A stretch of DNA of 64,000 nucleotides from NCBI GenBank assembly GCA_964058845.1, contig CAXKVR010000016.1, forward strand, positions 1 through 64,000. Direction: 5' to 3'. Every line of letters starts with the position of its first letter. The first letter of the stretch is position 1. The position numbers and the translations under genes were made by a program. The notes below the pieces were generated by a model. That model did no database searches and was not told the DNA's origin. It saw nothing but the letters and a program-made list of their open reading frames with translations. This document shows, one piece after another, positions 11,347 through 23,184 of this stretch. Origin of the DNA: Carex sylvatica (lineage: Eukaryota > Streptophyta > Magnoliopsida > Poales > Cyperaceae).

Positions 11347-13536
11347 AGAACGTACTATTTCTGTTTCAATCCTGATTGTCTGATCAGAATTTGAACCAAT
11401 CTTATTTTTTGAAATGCACGAGGTATGTTTGAAAATAAAGAAGAATAATTTAAAGGTTGATCTCAGTCTTTGTTCGATCAAGAGGTTAAAGATTTAATCA
11501 AGAAATAAATGATACCAAAATAGTTTAGGAAATAACAAGAGTACTAACGGTACAATAAACGGCTCTCTGAGCCTTGCAAAATACACAGATAAATAAAATA
11601 CTTTCTCGCTTCATAATGTTATACTATTATATCCGTGTGCGTTGCAATGAAAATATATTATAAGATGGAATAGAATATAGAAAGACATTTTTGTTGACAT
11701 TACCTTATTTAATTAATACGGACATTTTTTTTTGTAAATGTAGCCTATTTTTTGTTTTATTATTTTTTCTAATTTGAGCATGGTATAAAAATTGAAAATA
11801 TATTTTAGATTTTTCATAGCAAAAGATAAATTTTCAAAATATTTGGATATTTATAAATTAATTAAAATAAATCAAATTGAAATAGAGTTATCCGAATCGT
11901 ACAAAATATTGTCTTTAAGTGTATTCCGTTTCATCTTGCAAGATGGAACCGCAATCAAGATAATCCAGGGTGTTGCTCCTTAAGCACGCCATAGAAGCAG
12001 CTGACGATAACTCTGCAATATTTAGCATAGATCAAAATTTGATAAATTGATATAAATATAAAATGGTTGAATGGGAGAATAAAAAAATTATATATTTTCT
12101 CTTCTCTTTTGGGATGGAAAGATGGAACCAAATCAGTTTTTATTTTTGCTATATTCTCTATCCTAGGAAGGCGGGAATGAAAGAGAGATGAATTTGTATA
12201 GTAAACAATTAATTGAAAGGAAAGAAAACACATCCAAAATATTCGGTAATTAAAAGGTCATTAATATCTTAATGAATCAAGATTAAACATATTTGAACAG
12301 AAAAAATTAGAACAAGAATATATACAATGAAGAGGTTTGTCCAATTAGCAAATATTTAACAACTATTCAATTTTCGGTTTAGTCACTGAAATTAACAAAT
12401 ATTAAAAATGCTAATAAATTTTGAGTTTTTCAAATAAACTTCCAACAAATATGTATAGAAACAAAGAAAGAGAAATAAGAAAATAAACATTGTGATCCGT
12501 ATAGAAACAAAAAAGAAGTAAGAAAACAAAAGAAAGAAAAGAAAATGGAAAGTGGAGTCAGCTCAATTGAAGAGGGAGAAATAATGCAATAATGAAATAA
12601 GGAAACGAATAAATATATTGCTAAATTTTGGAGTCTGCTCAATTTTAATTGTAACATATCGTGTGGCGTCGAGTGTGATTTTAACTAAATTTAGACTTCT
12701 ACACATAAAATATATGTATTTAATCAAAATAAGATAGATTATGTGATTGAAGGGATCAGATTAAATCTGAAATTTCATCTTTCAATCGTAGCTGTTGAGG
12801 AATCGGACGCTTAATAATGGAATGGAGAAATGGAGATTTTTCAACGAGGCTTCTGTAACATTTCGTGCAGATTATGATCGGATAGTCCGGATCTAAACAA
12901 ATGTATTTTGTTACCTTAGGTGATGTGAATTTTGTCAATTTGAACAGTTCTACCACAAAACAGGGAAAAATATAGTTTAATGCCAAGTATTACGGATGCA
13001 TGATGAGGAGGTAATTATTAAAAATTGAATAACTTATGGATATGAAATACGGTTGGTTAATTAAATTAATGAATGGATGTCCTCTTGGGATTATTCAGTG
13101 GATCTCTGTGTATATGACCTACCCATTTATTCCATTTGACATAACAATTGTTATGCTGTCACTTCAAATCAAACATCGGCTAAAGTACCAATTTATATGT
13201 GTCCGTTAGCACCGTTTTGAAATTTCAACGGATTAATATGGGTCCTTTTTGATTGTGACATTACACTAACCTCTTCTCTTTTCAAATTTCATTGGATTAA
13301 TATGATCACAAGTTAGTAGAGCGTCAAACCAGATATCTGATGCTCTCGGTATATCTATTAAAAGAAAACAAAAATGATAGGGCCAAGTTCTTAAGACTCT
13401 TTTAGCTTCAATCTGAACTATGAACAATATCGAAATTCAGACCTCAGATAAAGAGGTCAATCCAGAATACAATGCAAAGTCCATGATTAAAGCTCATTGT
13501 AATGCGTACCCAAAACTGACCGATTTAAATGGGCTG
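11347..13536. other. Gene-free AT-rich stretch
   Basis: No coding region, RNA gene or bounded transposon was recognised. Open frames here are short and biased to Lys, Ile, Phe and Ser, as expected of AT-rich noncoding DNA. Confidence 0.5.
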
Positions 13537-14010
13537 AGATAGCCCGTATCTTGTGGTTCAAAGCCCTGAGGTCGTATCTGGGATAATAACTGCTCATAAT
13601 TGTTTACGACGTCGGTTACACCATAACCATTCACGATGTCTCTTGACAGCGAAACCATCGATTATAACCGACCATGATCACATAATCTCGTAACCACCTC
13701 GCGAACCGGCTTACCCTTGGCAAGGGTAAGGCGGTACGTAGGTCACACTATATAAGACATTTTCTTTTACAGAAAAAGGACGAAACACAAGCAACTCACG
13801 CTTATACACTTACACATCTCGAAAATAGTACAGGTTATAGTTCAATATTTTCAAGGTCACTCCCTATTTCTCAAGTCATTCTTCGACTTCAGAAACCCGA
13901 GATTAACTCTTAATCTCACCACCCCTATTTTTAAGCTTGCTCTCTCCAGCAGGATGTTCCAGCCCAGGCCCATTTTAGCATACGTCCTGCTATCCCCAGA
14001 TAGCCCGTAT
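13537..14010 (+). mobile_element. LTR-like segment between 13-bp direct repeats
   Basis: The 13-mer agatagcccgtat is exact at 13537-13549 and 13998-14010. The 448 bp between is richer in GC than its surroundings and holds a TATA-like ctatataaga near 13748 followed by a CA-rich leader, as in the U3-R part of an LTR. Sequence just upstream (13380-13530) has a similar character, so the unit may be larger. No TG...CA boundary is clear. It could be a fragment of a Ty3/gypsy LTR. Confidence 0.4.
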
Positions 14011-14479
14011 AAAAAAAATAATAGGTTTTGTTAGACTTAGAGTGCTTCCGACAAATTTTATTTAAAGTCGAATCTAAATCATTCAATTTGTGTGAGGATT
14101 CGTGAAACCGAAGTACTTATTAAAATTGACTTCATAAATTGTTGAAACTGATTTACTTCATAAATAATGTGTCTACATGCAAAATCTATAATTTTTTGAA
14201 TTAATAGTATAAAATCAAGTTGTCAAAAAATAATGAAAAATGAATGCATTAAAATTAACTTATGTATTTGTGTTGTTACTTGATTTAATACTAAATTAAT
14301 TAAAAATTTTATAGATTTTGCATTTAAATGTATGGTTTGTAAAGTAAATTGATTTTAATAGTCTGAATTTTTTTTTAAGTTAATCAAATTTAAATTTTGA
14401 AGTTAAGAACATCTCAATTCTATTTGATTTTTCACTTATCAATGGTGAATTTTTTGACTTAATGAGTTGCACCATAGTA

Positions 14480-15567
14480 TAATGCATAACAAAGTCTTTC
14501 TTGTTTAGAGTGTATGTCAAAAAATAAGACATTTGTGAAGTGATATCGTAATTCTTTATAACTTTGATTTGATTTGTCAGTTAAATATTACAAGTTTAAA
14601 GATAATACTAATTAAGAACTTGGCATTGATTCAAAAATTTTCAAACTTTAACAACTTGTTGATCTTCTTCATCTAAAACAGTAGTTTAGAGCTACTAAAA
14701 TATGTACAAACCTCAAAATAGATCTTTGTCCATGCATAAAGCACCTTAGACTGATTTCTGGTATGGTACCAAGTCCAAACTCAGCAGCCAAGCACTAGGC
14801 AAAAGCCACTAGTATAATGCAATGCACTAAAAACATCAAAAGAAATACAACAAGTATGGACTTGGTTTATGAATCAAACTGCAAAAATAATTACACCAGC
14901 ATGTAGAGCATTTAGAAATACATAGAATTGACACAAATTTTAATTTATTTGGATTTTTCTACAATTAGTTATGAATTTTCAAAATTCAGCTTTCGAAAAA
15001 ACTTTAAACATCTATAAGTTTGGCTAGGAAAGTCAGATTTGCCCGTATGACCACTTTTCAGAAAGGGGAGAACGAGAAGGATCTGAATTTTACTAGGGGA
15101 GAACCCCTAGGCATCGTGAGAGGCATCCGAAGCGTCAGAATTTTAAAAATATTTCGTTTAGTGTCTAAAAAATTAAGTTTAAATTTTCGTGTGGAGATTT
15201 TATATGAAACTTTGCAGTCGTGTTCTACGATGTCAAGAATGTATGTCAGTCAATTTTCATGATTTTTAGAGATATTTTGCTATGTTAAACAGAGGTACAA
15301 AGTTGGACTCAGAATGAAACTGTGACTTGTCAACACATACAAATAAACTTCATACAAAACTCAAAATAAAAATTATTCACAAAATAAAGTTCATCTAATT
15401 AAATAAGCTATCAACACATTGAAATAGTTTGCACAAATGGCCAAATCCTTCATTAGTGTTATCTTTAGACTTGTGATATCTAACTGACAAAATCAAAGTT
15501 ATAAAGAGTTACGACATCAATTTTTTTTGGCATACACTATAAACAAAAAAACTTTTTCTTCACAAAA
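14480..15567. repeat. Large inverted-repeat (foldback) unit
   Basis: 14485-14630 and 15440-15567 are inverted copies sharing blocks such as tctttataactttgatt and a gtgtatg(t/c)c block near each outer end. Similarity weakens toward the centre. No TSD was found. Immediately to the left, 14020-14420 is itself a looser inverted repeat, with atgcaaaatctata mirrored across about 14250. Both are probably non-autonomous transposons of unassigned class. Confidence 0.6.
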
Positions 15568-15592
15568 ATATTAAGATCTCTAAAAAAAAAAA

Positions 15593-15772
15593 AAAGGACC
15601 GCCCGGCCCCCAGACGGTCTGGTCCTTAGTGAATCTCCCGTGGGGGGAGGGGGGGTTGCTGTGGGGAATGGGCCGCCCGTGAACCCAGCGATCGGGGCAT
15701 TTTAAAAAAAAATTATAATGCAGGGACATTTAATTTTTTTTTTTTTTAAAGAGTATTAATAAAAATGGCCGC
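15593..15772. mobile_element. Isolated GC-rich transposon terminus
   Basis: A GC-rich block (15597-15700), starting ggaccgcccggcccccaga and able to fold with ggtctggtcc, is followed by T-rich sequence and ends in attaataaaaatggcc. Read inward, this end (ggccatttttattaatac) resembles the ends of the foldback MULE at 10249. I found no partner left end, so this looks like a truncated or solo terminus. Confidence 0.45.
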
Positions 15773-16395
15773 AGGCGCTACCATCAATCATATATATCTT
15801 GTATGTTTAGTATGATCATAAAGTTTATTTGTCAAATGTCCAAAATATTAGATAAAAAAATAGAGTGAAAAATGGCAAAAAAAAAAGGAAAAAAAAAAGG
15901 AAAGGAAAAGGAAAGGAAAGAAGAATATATATATATTGATCCAATATACTCTAGAAATATCAACCACGTAATTTTTGTGGGCGATGAACATTTATGTTGT
16001 CCCTTTCAACTCCTAGTGCTACAAAAACATTACTTTAGATAATCACTAAAACTAGAAACATTTTAACTTTTAAGAGAGAAGTTCATTCGTTTACCCAACT
16101 CATTCTTTTCATAATCATTCATTCAGACAATTAACTTTGATTGATCAACTCTTCTCTAGAGAGCCACACTTGCTTTCTGGGAGGGAAATGTAAAATGAAA
16201 CAATAAAAAAAGGGTGCAAATTGGTGTTTGAAAAATAAATTATACATGCATCAAAATAGGCCTCAAAAGCCAGCTTGTTATAGTTGCTACTTCCTCAGAT
16301 TTCTTACCTTAGAAGGGAAGGGATCCCAAATAAAGTCATGGCATCTTTAGGTGCGTCTTTTTTTTTTTTTTTTTATCTTAACCATGAAATACAGT

Positions 16396-17032
16396 TAGGG
16401 GTGTAAACGGAGCCGGATTATCAGACGGATATCCGCTTCGTATCTGAAAATTATTCGAATTCGGACTGTCGGATTCGGATAATTTTTGGATATCCATAGA
16501 AGATCCGGATACGGATCTGGAGTCCTAAACGGAGCGGATATCCGGACTATCTGAAATCCAATAATTTTCGGATACGGATTCGGAGTCCTAAACGGAGCTG
16601 ATATCCGGATTCTAATAAAATAAAAGAGAAATTAATATTTGCTATAGGTGAAATTTGAACTCATGTACTCTCATTTCAAGACCTTAGAACTAAACTTCAA
16701 ACCACTACACCACAACTTCTTTTGTTACCATTCCTTTATTTGATATATATATTATCTCCCATCTCTCCATCCACTTATAGTTATCATTAATATTTATATT
16801 TAATTTTTTAATTAATATTTGTATCTTAGAAATTCATATATCTTAATTATTCGATCATTATTCGTTTTATATCCGTATCCGTGGACTATCCGTTCCGTAT
16901 CCGTATCCGTTTAAGACGAATTTGGTTTTGAATTTTAATATCCGTTTACTATCCGTATCCGTATTCATATCTGGTCATTATCCGATAGATGCGGATATGG
17001 CATGAGCATTATCCGCACCGTTTACACCCCTA
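16396..17032. mobile_element. Non-autonomous hAT element
   Basis: TIRs are taggggtgtaaacgg (left) and ccgtttacaccccta (right), perfect over 15 bp. The 8-bp TSD aatacagt is exact (16388-16395 and 17033-17040). The subterminal arms are dense in inverted ggatatccg/cggata motifs. It encodes nothing and lies about 0.75 kb upstream of the CMSS1 start codon. Confidence 0.92.
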
Positions 17033-17600
17033 AATACAGTGCATTTTCCTACAAATGCGCCCTTTTTTTTTTAACAAGTAGAAACTAGCAAATTAGCTAC
17101 AAGTCATGAAATGCACATACAATCATACCTGCATCAAGCAACTAACCTATCAAAGTTCAAATTTATATGTTGCAAAGAAAAAAATAATTTCCTATAGTAA
17201 TATTCGGTTGGCACAATTTTATTTTGAATCAATATTTTAAAATTGAAATTCAAATATCGATAAAATTTTAGTTGTCCAGCACATGTCCAAATAATATTTT
17301 ATAAATTTTAGGATCATTAGTATAAGATCATTAATGCAATGCATCAAATTTTACCTATTAGCTTTGTATTCGGACGTTTGATCTTCACCTAAACAAACTA
17401 AATAAAAAGATTTATTTTATTTTAATACATCCTCATGAAAAGAATAAATTTCAAAATTTTGAATTAATTATCTGTATTTCCGTCGAAATAAGAAATAAGA
17501 AAAAAAAAAAAAAAAACTTGGTTAATCTACGGAGAGCTGCTCCCTAGCCCTAGGTAAGTAAATAAAGTGGTACTGCTCTGAGATTTCACATTTGATAATG

Positions 17601-17720
17601 TAGCGGGCCATAGGCCCAAAACGCCTCGAGAACTTAGGCCCGTTAATTGAGAGCAACGCTGCGAACGCAGCAATCTAATGGCCAATGGGGAGGAACGAGG
17701 ATCGATAAGATAAACCCTTG
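17601..17720 (+). promoter_or_regulatory. Site II-like motifs upstream of CMSS1
   Basis: gggcc/ggccca motifs cluster at 17604-17618 and 17636-17642 (aggccca, aggcccg), and an aaaccct sequence lies at 17712-17718; a full telo-box-like aaaccctaa is at 17887-17895 inside exon 1. In plants, TGGGCY 'site II' elements with AAACCCTA boxes are typical of ribosomal and ribosome-biogenesis promoters. The placement 75-190 bp before the ATG fits, but no experiment is visible from sequence. Confidence 0.5.
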
Positions 17721-17791
17721 AAAAACCTTTGTTAAGAAACAGAATAGAAAGGATCGAAGGTCGACACGACAATCGCCACTTGAAAGCGACA

Positions 17792-20700
17792 ATGCCCAAC
17801 GGGAGCGTGAAACCAAAATCTCCCAAAATTAAATCAAAGCTTAAAGTTAAACCCCATAAATCCATCAAGCACAAAAGAAAAAACAAAAACCCTAACCTTG
17901 GCACTGGCACTGGCACTGGCACTGGCACTGGCACTGGCACTGGCACTGGCACTGGAGCTGAGGAGAAAGAGGGGAAAAAGGCGGTAAATACCAAGGGAGG
18001 AGGAGGAGCCAATGGCGGATCCGGATCTGCCTTGACATTGATATCTGCGGGGCCTGCAGATCGGCAACTGCACTTCTTCCTGCGCTCTTATCAGACTGCC
18101 ACCAAGTCCAAGCTCTCGCCTCTTGAATTAGAGACTTATCAAGGTACTACAATCTCTATTATATTACTTCTGCCATAGCTGCAACTGAGCAATATGCCAC
18201 TTAATTTACAAACTAAGCTGCTGAAGCTTGCCAAATTGAAACTAAATTTACCAAATGAGCAAACTGAAGCATAATTTAGGGTAATAACATACTAGTTATC
18301 AACTGCTAAATTGAAGCTAGCCAAAATATTTATTTACTTGCTTGATTTATTTGCTGCTCTTTGTTCTCCATTTTTTTTTTTTTGTGAATTATATGCAGAG
18401 TGTTGTATGGTTGAGTTGGCTGAAGGGGTGGATCAAGATGTAGACAACTTTTCTGACCATATAAAAGAGGCCTTTGGTGTGTTATGGAAGGAAGAGCTTT
18501 GTGAAGCAAAGGAATTAGGAAGTTATGTGGAAGTGGGCAGCCCGACATTACTTGTTATTAGCATATCTGCCTTGAGATCACTCGAGCTGCTTAGGTTATT
18601 CTCATTTTTTTAAACAAGCCTCTCTTATGCAATTGTTGCCAAGTACACAAACACAGAACTATACCTCCAAAACTTTTTTTTAATCAATCTGTTTTTAATG
18701 CCTGTTTTGTTATCTGTTTTACTTGTATCATTTGCAAACAACACCCTCCCCCAAAGAAATGTCATCATGCCAACCAAACTAAGCCACTGCCAGCATTTCC
18801 TTTTTCATTTTGTAAATTTGTAAACCAATTTAGCATGACTTTTTGTTAAATTTGCAAAAGGAAAAGAAGGACATTGAATAACACAAAAGGGCAAAATCTT
18901 CTGAATGTATATGTCGCATGGTGCAGATCTACTAATTTTACATCAACAAACCAACAAACCCATATATATACGAGCAAAGCTATCGTGTGCGATACTTATC
19001 AAGAGGATTTGGTGAGCACAACTCCAAAATTTATCGGATTAGCTTCAAACAATGAATCCAACCGTTGGAACCGATATAATTCGCGAGTGATGCATGTACA
19101 TGCAAAATTATTGAATTCATATGTACATGTAAAAAAATGATAAAAAATGAATGCATTAAATAAATTATAAAACTTCATATTTTTGACTGCTGAACTTTGT
19201 AATAGATAAATTCAAAATTTTAAAAAATTTGCATGTACATGCATCATTCGTAAAGTAGATTAGTTTCAATGGTTAGGATTCATTGTTTGAACTTTGAAGT
19301 CAATCCGATAGATTGTGAAGTTATGCTCACCAAGCCCTCTTGGTGAGCATAGCACACGCTAGTTTTACTCTATATTTACTATAGGAGAAATGTGGGTGTT
19401 ATTTTTAAAATACTATGAAATATTGAGTGTTATTTGAAAAGGAATTTTTTTGTTATAAATGGGCTGAATGAATAATTGGTTTTATTAGGGGCTTAAAACC
19501 ATTTACAAAAGAATGCCGTCCTGCTAAGCTTTTTGCCAAGCACTTGAAGGTGGAGGAACAGGTATTAGTGTTTTCTTTTCTTTCTTATGAGATCTTTGGT
19601 ATCAGTATTTCCATTTGAGCAATTATACAACCAACAACAACCTAAGTCCCAAACAAGTTGCGGTAGGCCATTTGAGCAATTACAATTTTTTTTAATTGTT
19701 GTTTTCTTTGTTCTATAATGTCCGGTTGGTTTATCTCTCGGATCTTTTTTTTTTTTGCCAAATCCCAAATCTTTCTACTGAGTCATGTACTGGCTTGTAC
19801 CCATTGCAAGTTCAGTCTTCCAAATGATTTTGGAAAGTATAAATTATATGAGGCACTAAATGCTCCTTTGTTCTTCATCTTATTAAATAGGTGAACTTGC
19901 TGAAGGCCCAAGTTAATATTGCATGTGGCACGCCAAGCAGGTTACTATTATTTTCATTTTTCCATCTAATTTTTTCTTTTGCTCACAATTTTGCCCAATG
20001 CAAGTACAGGTGCACATACTGGGTGACATGCTTAGGTTATATGTTATATGCTGCAAGGATATGGGTAAAAAGTAATCCCTTTTGGATAATAAAGCTCAGA
20101 GGGGTAAATATTTTATGTAAACCAAACCAATTAGCACAAGTCCATACGAGTCATTATTTTATTTTTTATTTTTTTGAAAGAAGTGGCCATGCCACGGATT
20201 TCCATTATAATGAAAACCAAACCAAAGTATTACAAAGTTTTACCAGTACCACCAATCTGGTACCAATGAGAAACGTACCAAAAACCTACACAGTTATTAA
20301 GCAAATACCGACAACTACTAACCTGCAACATCCATACCAGTCAATATTAAATATTAATTGATCTTTATACCTTTTTTTTCTGTCTGCAATCTTTATGCCT
20401 GTTCACTGTGCATTGTGCACAAAAGAACATGCAGTAAAAATCCAGAAGTATTATTTACTTCTGTTAAAATTGGGAGTATATTTCCAGATAAGTTTTGGTT
20501 CTCATCAAATATATATTTTTTTGAAAAATAATTGTATGAACAGGATAAAGAAATTAATTGACATGGAAGCTTTATCACTGAAAAGGTTAAAGCTGGTTGT
20601 ACTAGACATGCAAAGAGATGCCAAAGTTTTCTCATTGTTTACTCTTCCTCAAGTCAGGTTAGATACCAAAGTTTTGTCATTGACATGTTTGTTTTGAAGG

Positions 20701-21179
20701 GAAATTTTCTTACATAGACTTGAACATAAGGAAAGAATATGATTAGGATCACATTATAATTTTTCCCCAATTTCCTGAAGAAAGGCCCATCCCTTAATTA
20801 TAGCTCATGAATGAGTCATGAGGGGAGGACCACTTTGACTTTGAATTGTATTTGATGAATGATTGATGAGGGAAGGAGTAAAAGAAGGTACCGACCAGCT
20901 TTTGTCGGGGCATTTTTTTTTTCATTTTTGTGGGGTCTATTTAGGATATTATGAAGCCTATAAATGGATATGAGAATTTTTTTTCAGAAAAGTTTTGGCT
21001 ACCTAAAAAGTTCTCACAATTGCTAACTGAGGTGACTCTTTTGTTCTTATCCTTGTAGTGCTGAATTTTGGGACTTGTACAAGACCTGTTTGGAAGAGAA
21101 GGTTACTAAAGGTAACACGAGAATCTGTTTTTATGGTGCCGTATCCAATAAAGAAATAAACAAAGCATTCAAGGAATGA
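17792..21179 (+). CDS. CMSS1: CMSS1/Cms1-like ribosomal small-subunit assembly protein
   Basis: Six exons join in frame with GT/AG borders: 17792-18143, 18399-18594, 19489-19561, 19891-19940, 20544-20657, 21059-21179 (about 301 aa, stop TGA). The N-terminus is a Lys-rich basic tail followed by a Gly-Thr repeat. The C-terminal two thirds match the Cms1 family, a helicase-like fold linked to 90S/small-subunit pre-ribosomes in the nucleolus. Landmarks are a block around ISALRSLELLR, then KLFAKHLKVEEQVNLL, then GTPSRIKKL, where GTPGR is the commoner form, and LKLVVLDMQRD. The upstream in-frame frame from 17729 lacks an ATG, so I start at ATG 17792. Upstream site II-like boxes fit a ribosome-biogenesis role. 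Intron 2 holds a foldback MITE. The gene looks intact. Confidence 0.88.
17900..17953 (+). repeat. Coding hexanucleotide microsatellite (GGCACT)9
   Basis: Nine exact copies of ggcact in CMSS1 exon 1 encode nine Gly-Thr dipeptides at residues 37-54. Exact repetition over 54 bp implies recent expansion and probable length polymorphism without a change of frame. Confidence 0.97.
18965..19375. mobile_element. Foldback MITE in CMSS1 intron 2
   Basis: About 130-bp arms mirror each other: the left arm from about 18971 (gagcaaagctatcgtgtgc) and the right arm ending about 19370 (read inward gagtaaaactagcgtgtgc). They share gatgcatgtacatgcaaa near the loop. The element lies wholly between exons 2 and 3. 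Its right end resembles 22185-22255. Exact borders and TSD are unclear. Confidence 0.75.
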
Positions 21180-23184
21180 GTCACTGGTTTTGTACCATCA
21201 ATTGAAATTTTGTTGTACGGTGACATTACTCTACTCTACATTTTTTCTAGTTAAAATTTTGGTTTTTTTAGTTGTTTTATTATAGTCTCAACCTTAAGAG
21301 CCTAGTTTCAAGTTCTAGGCTGTAGTCTTGACCTTACCACCTTTTTGCACGTTCAGTTTTATTAATATTTTTCTGGCTGCTTTCTTGGGCTATATGATGT
21401 ATTTCATGTTTCATGCAAGCTATTGAGATATTTTTATTTTGCCAAGTTTGTAGTGGGGTCTATGAACAAGTTTGAGTGGTTTTACAGGGTATCAGTGATA
21501 TCTTTAACTTATTACTGTTAAATGTGGGATTGTATTGTTCCCGAGTTACAGAGAGAGCACCTGAGATTAACTTTGAGCCGAGTTGTTTGATCATCATCTA
21601 ATAGATACAGGAGAGAATGCCTGAAAAGGTATGAAATTTCAACTCAGTACAAAATATTTTCTAAATCGGTCGATCGGTAAATTACTTATCATATATAATT
21701 TGAAAAATATTTTCTAAACACCGTTCCGCGTCTGTTATATTATTATCCATACTGCTTGAGTAGAATTTGAAACCAATTTCCAAAGTAATCATTGTCATAG
21801 ATTAGAAAATTAGTTGGACTAATTTTTTTTTTTTTAAATCACTCGTTCGATTCTTGTAAGTTACATCCATGAATTTTCTAGCTTGTCAAGATTTTTAATG
21901 AACTTAACTTCAAATTTATTAAATTGAGTTCAAACGTGCAAAACCAAACTTCAAATTTATTAAATCGAATTCATTTAATATAAAGTCAAGCGGTCAAACA
22001 GTAATTTACGAGTACATACAAAATTTCAAAAATTTTGATCAATCATTACAGAGTCAAAGCAGTCAATTATTTTTTACCGCTTTGACTTTGTATTAATTGA
22101 ATCAAAAAAATTCTAAAATTTCGAAGAATGCATATCACTTATTCACTTGTAAAGTAGATTGATTTTAACTATTTAGATTCATTGTTTAAAGTTAATTCTA
22201 TAAATTTTGAAGTTCATCAAACCCTCTAAGTAAGCCTACAACACGCTAGCCACTCTTCATCTCTTCGTGTATATAACAATATTTATATGTAGCTCTTATT
22301 TGCACCCTGCATCCACACATCATATATTTTTAATTTTTTTATGTGTTTCTCAAAATACATATATACCGATGACAGAAACATTTATACCTTATTCAACAAA
22401 ATAATAAGCCTAACGTAAGATCATAAATTTTGAAAACTATATATTTTTTTCTTATTCTACAAAATTATAAACTTAAATATCTTATAACCATTACAAAAAG
22501 AATAAAATACTTTGTATACTAAACATGAACTTTTAAAATTCAAATTTAAATAACTTTAATTATAAATTTAAAGTTTTTAAGAGTGTGCGTAATTTCTCTT
22601 CTTAATAATCTTGTGTAAAGCGGAAAAGATGTATGAATTGAATCGGTCACCTGTCTGATTGGTTCTCTGAATTGATCGGTATGTTATCAGACCAGAGAAA
22701 AATGGTTGAACCGGTCGAATTGTATTTAAAATTGTTGAATCAATTAATGTAAAAACCGGTTTAAAATAGAAAAAAATGCAGTTTTCAGGAAAGATGAATC
22801 CACACTCTCTCATTAAACTCACATGGTCTCGTTGCTTTTTAGTAATTTTCATATAAACTTGATCCACAATATTCCTTGAGAAACTCACTTTATGACTCAT
22901 CTGTACCGGATTCAAACAAAATAAATGAAAGAGAAATCATTCAAAAACCAAACGGAAAAGTAAACTTTTAACGGAAAAAAGTGTAGAAAGAAACAAAAAA
23001 AGAAGAAGGAGAAATTAATATTTTCCAGTTAATTCCTTTTGCTCCAAAGACAGAGAGAGCAGTCAGTGTATGAATTTTAATCGGAATATTGGTGTGTAGA
23101 ATTTTATCATTATAGTTTCCCGCCATCGGACACATCATTTATCACTCAATCCCCAGACCCAGAGAGTCCAGTGACCAATGACCA
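21180..23184. other. Intergenic region between CMSS1 and PRD1
   Basis: It contains the CMSS1 3' flank, a relative of the intron-2 MITE at about 21890-22255 (right end read inward gagtggctagcgtgttgta), and the PRD1 5' flank. A local duplication of about 35 bp built on aacttcaaatttattaaat lies at 21907-21968. No gene is visible. Confidence 0.55.

Noticed and set aside
17527..18012. Minus-strand frame with a long Pro-Val repeat
   Set aside because: It is the antisense shadow of the CMSS1 hexamer microsatellite; the plus-strand frame has family motifs and splice sites.
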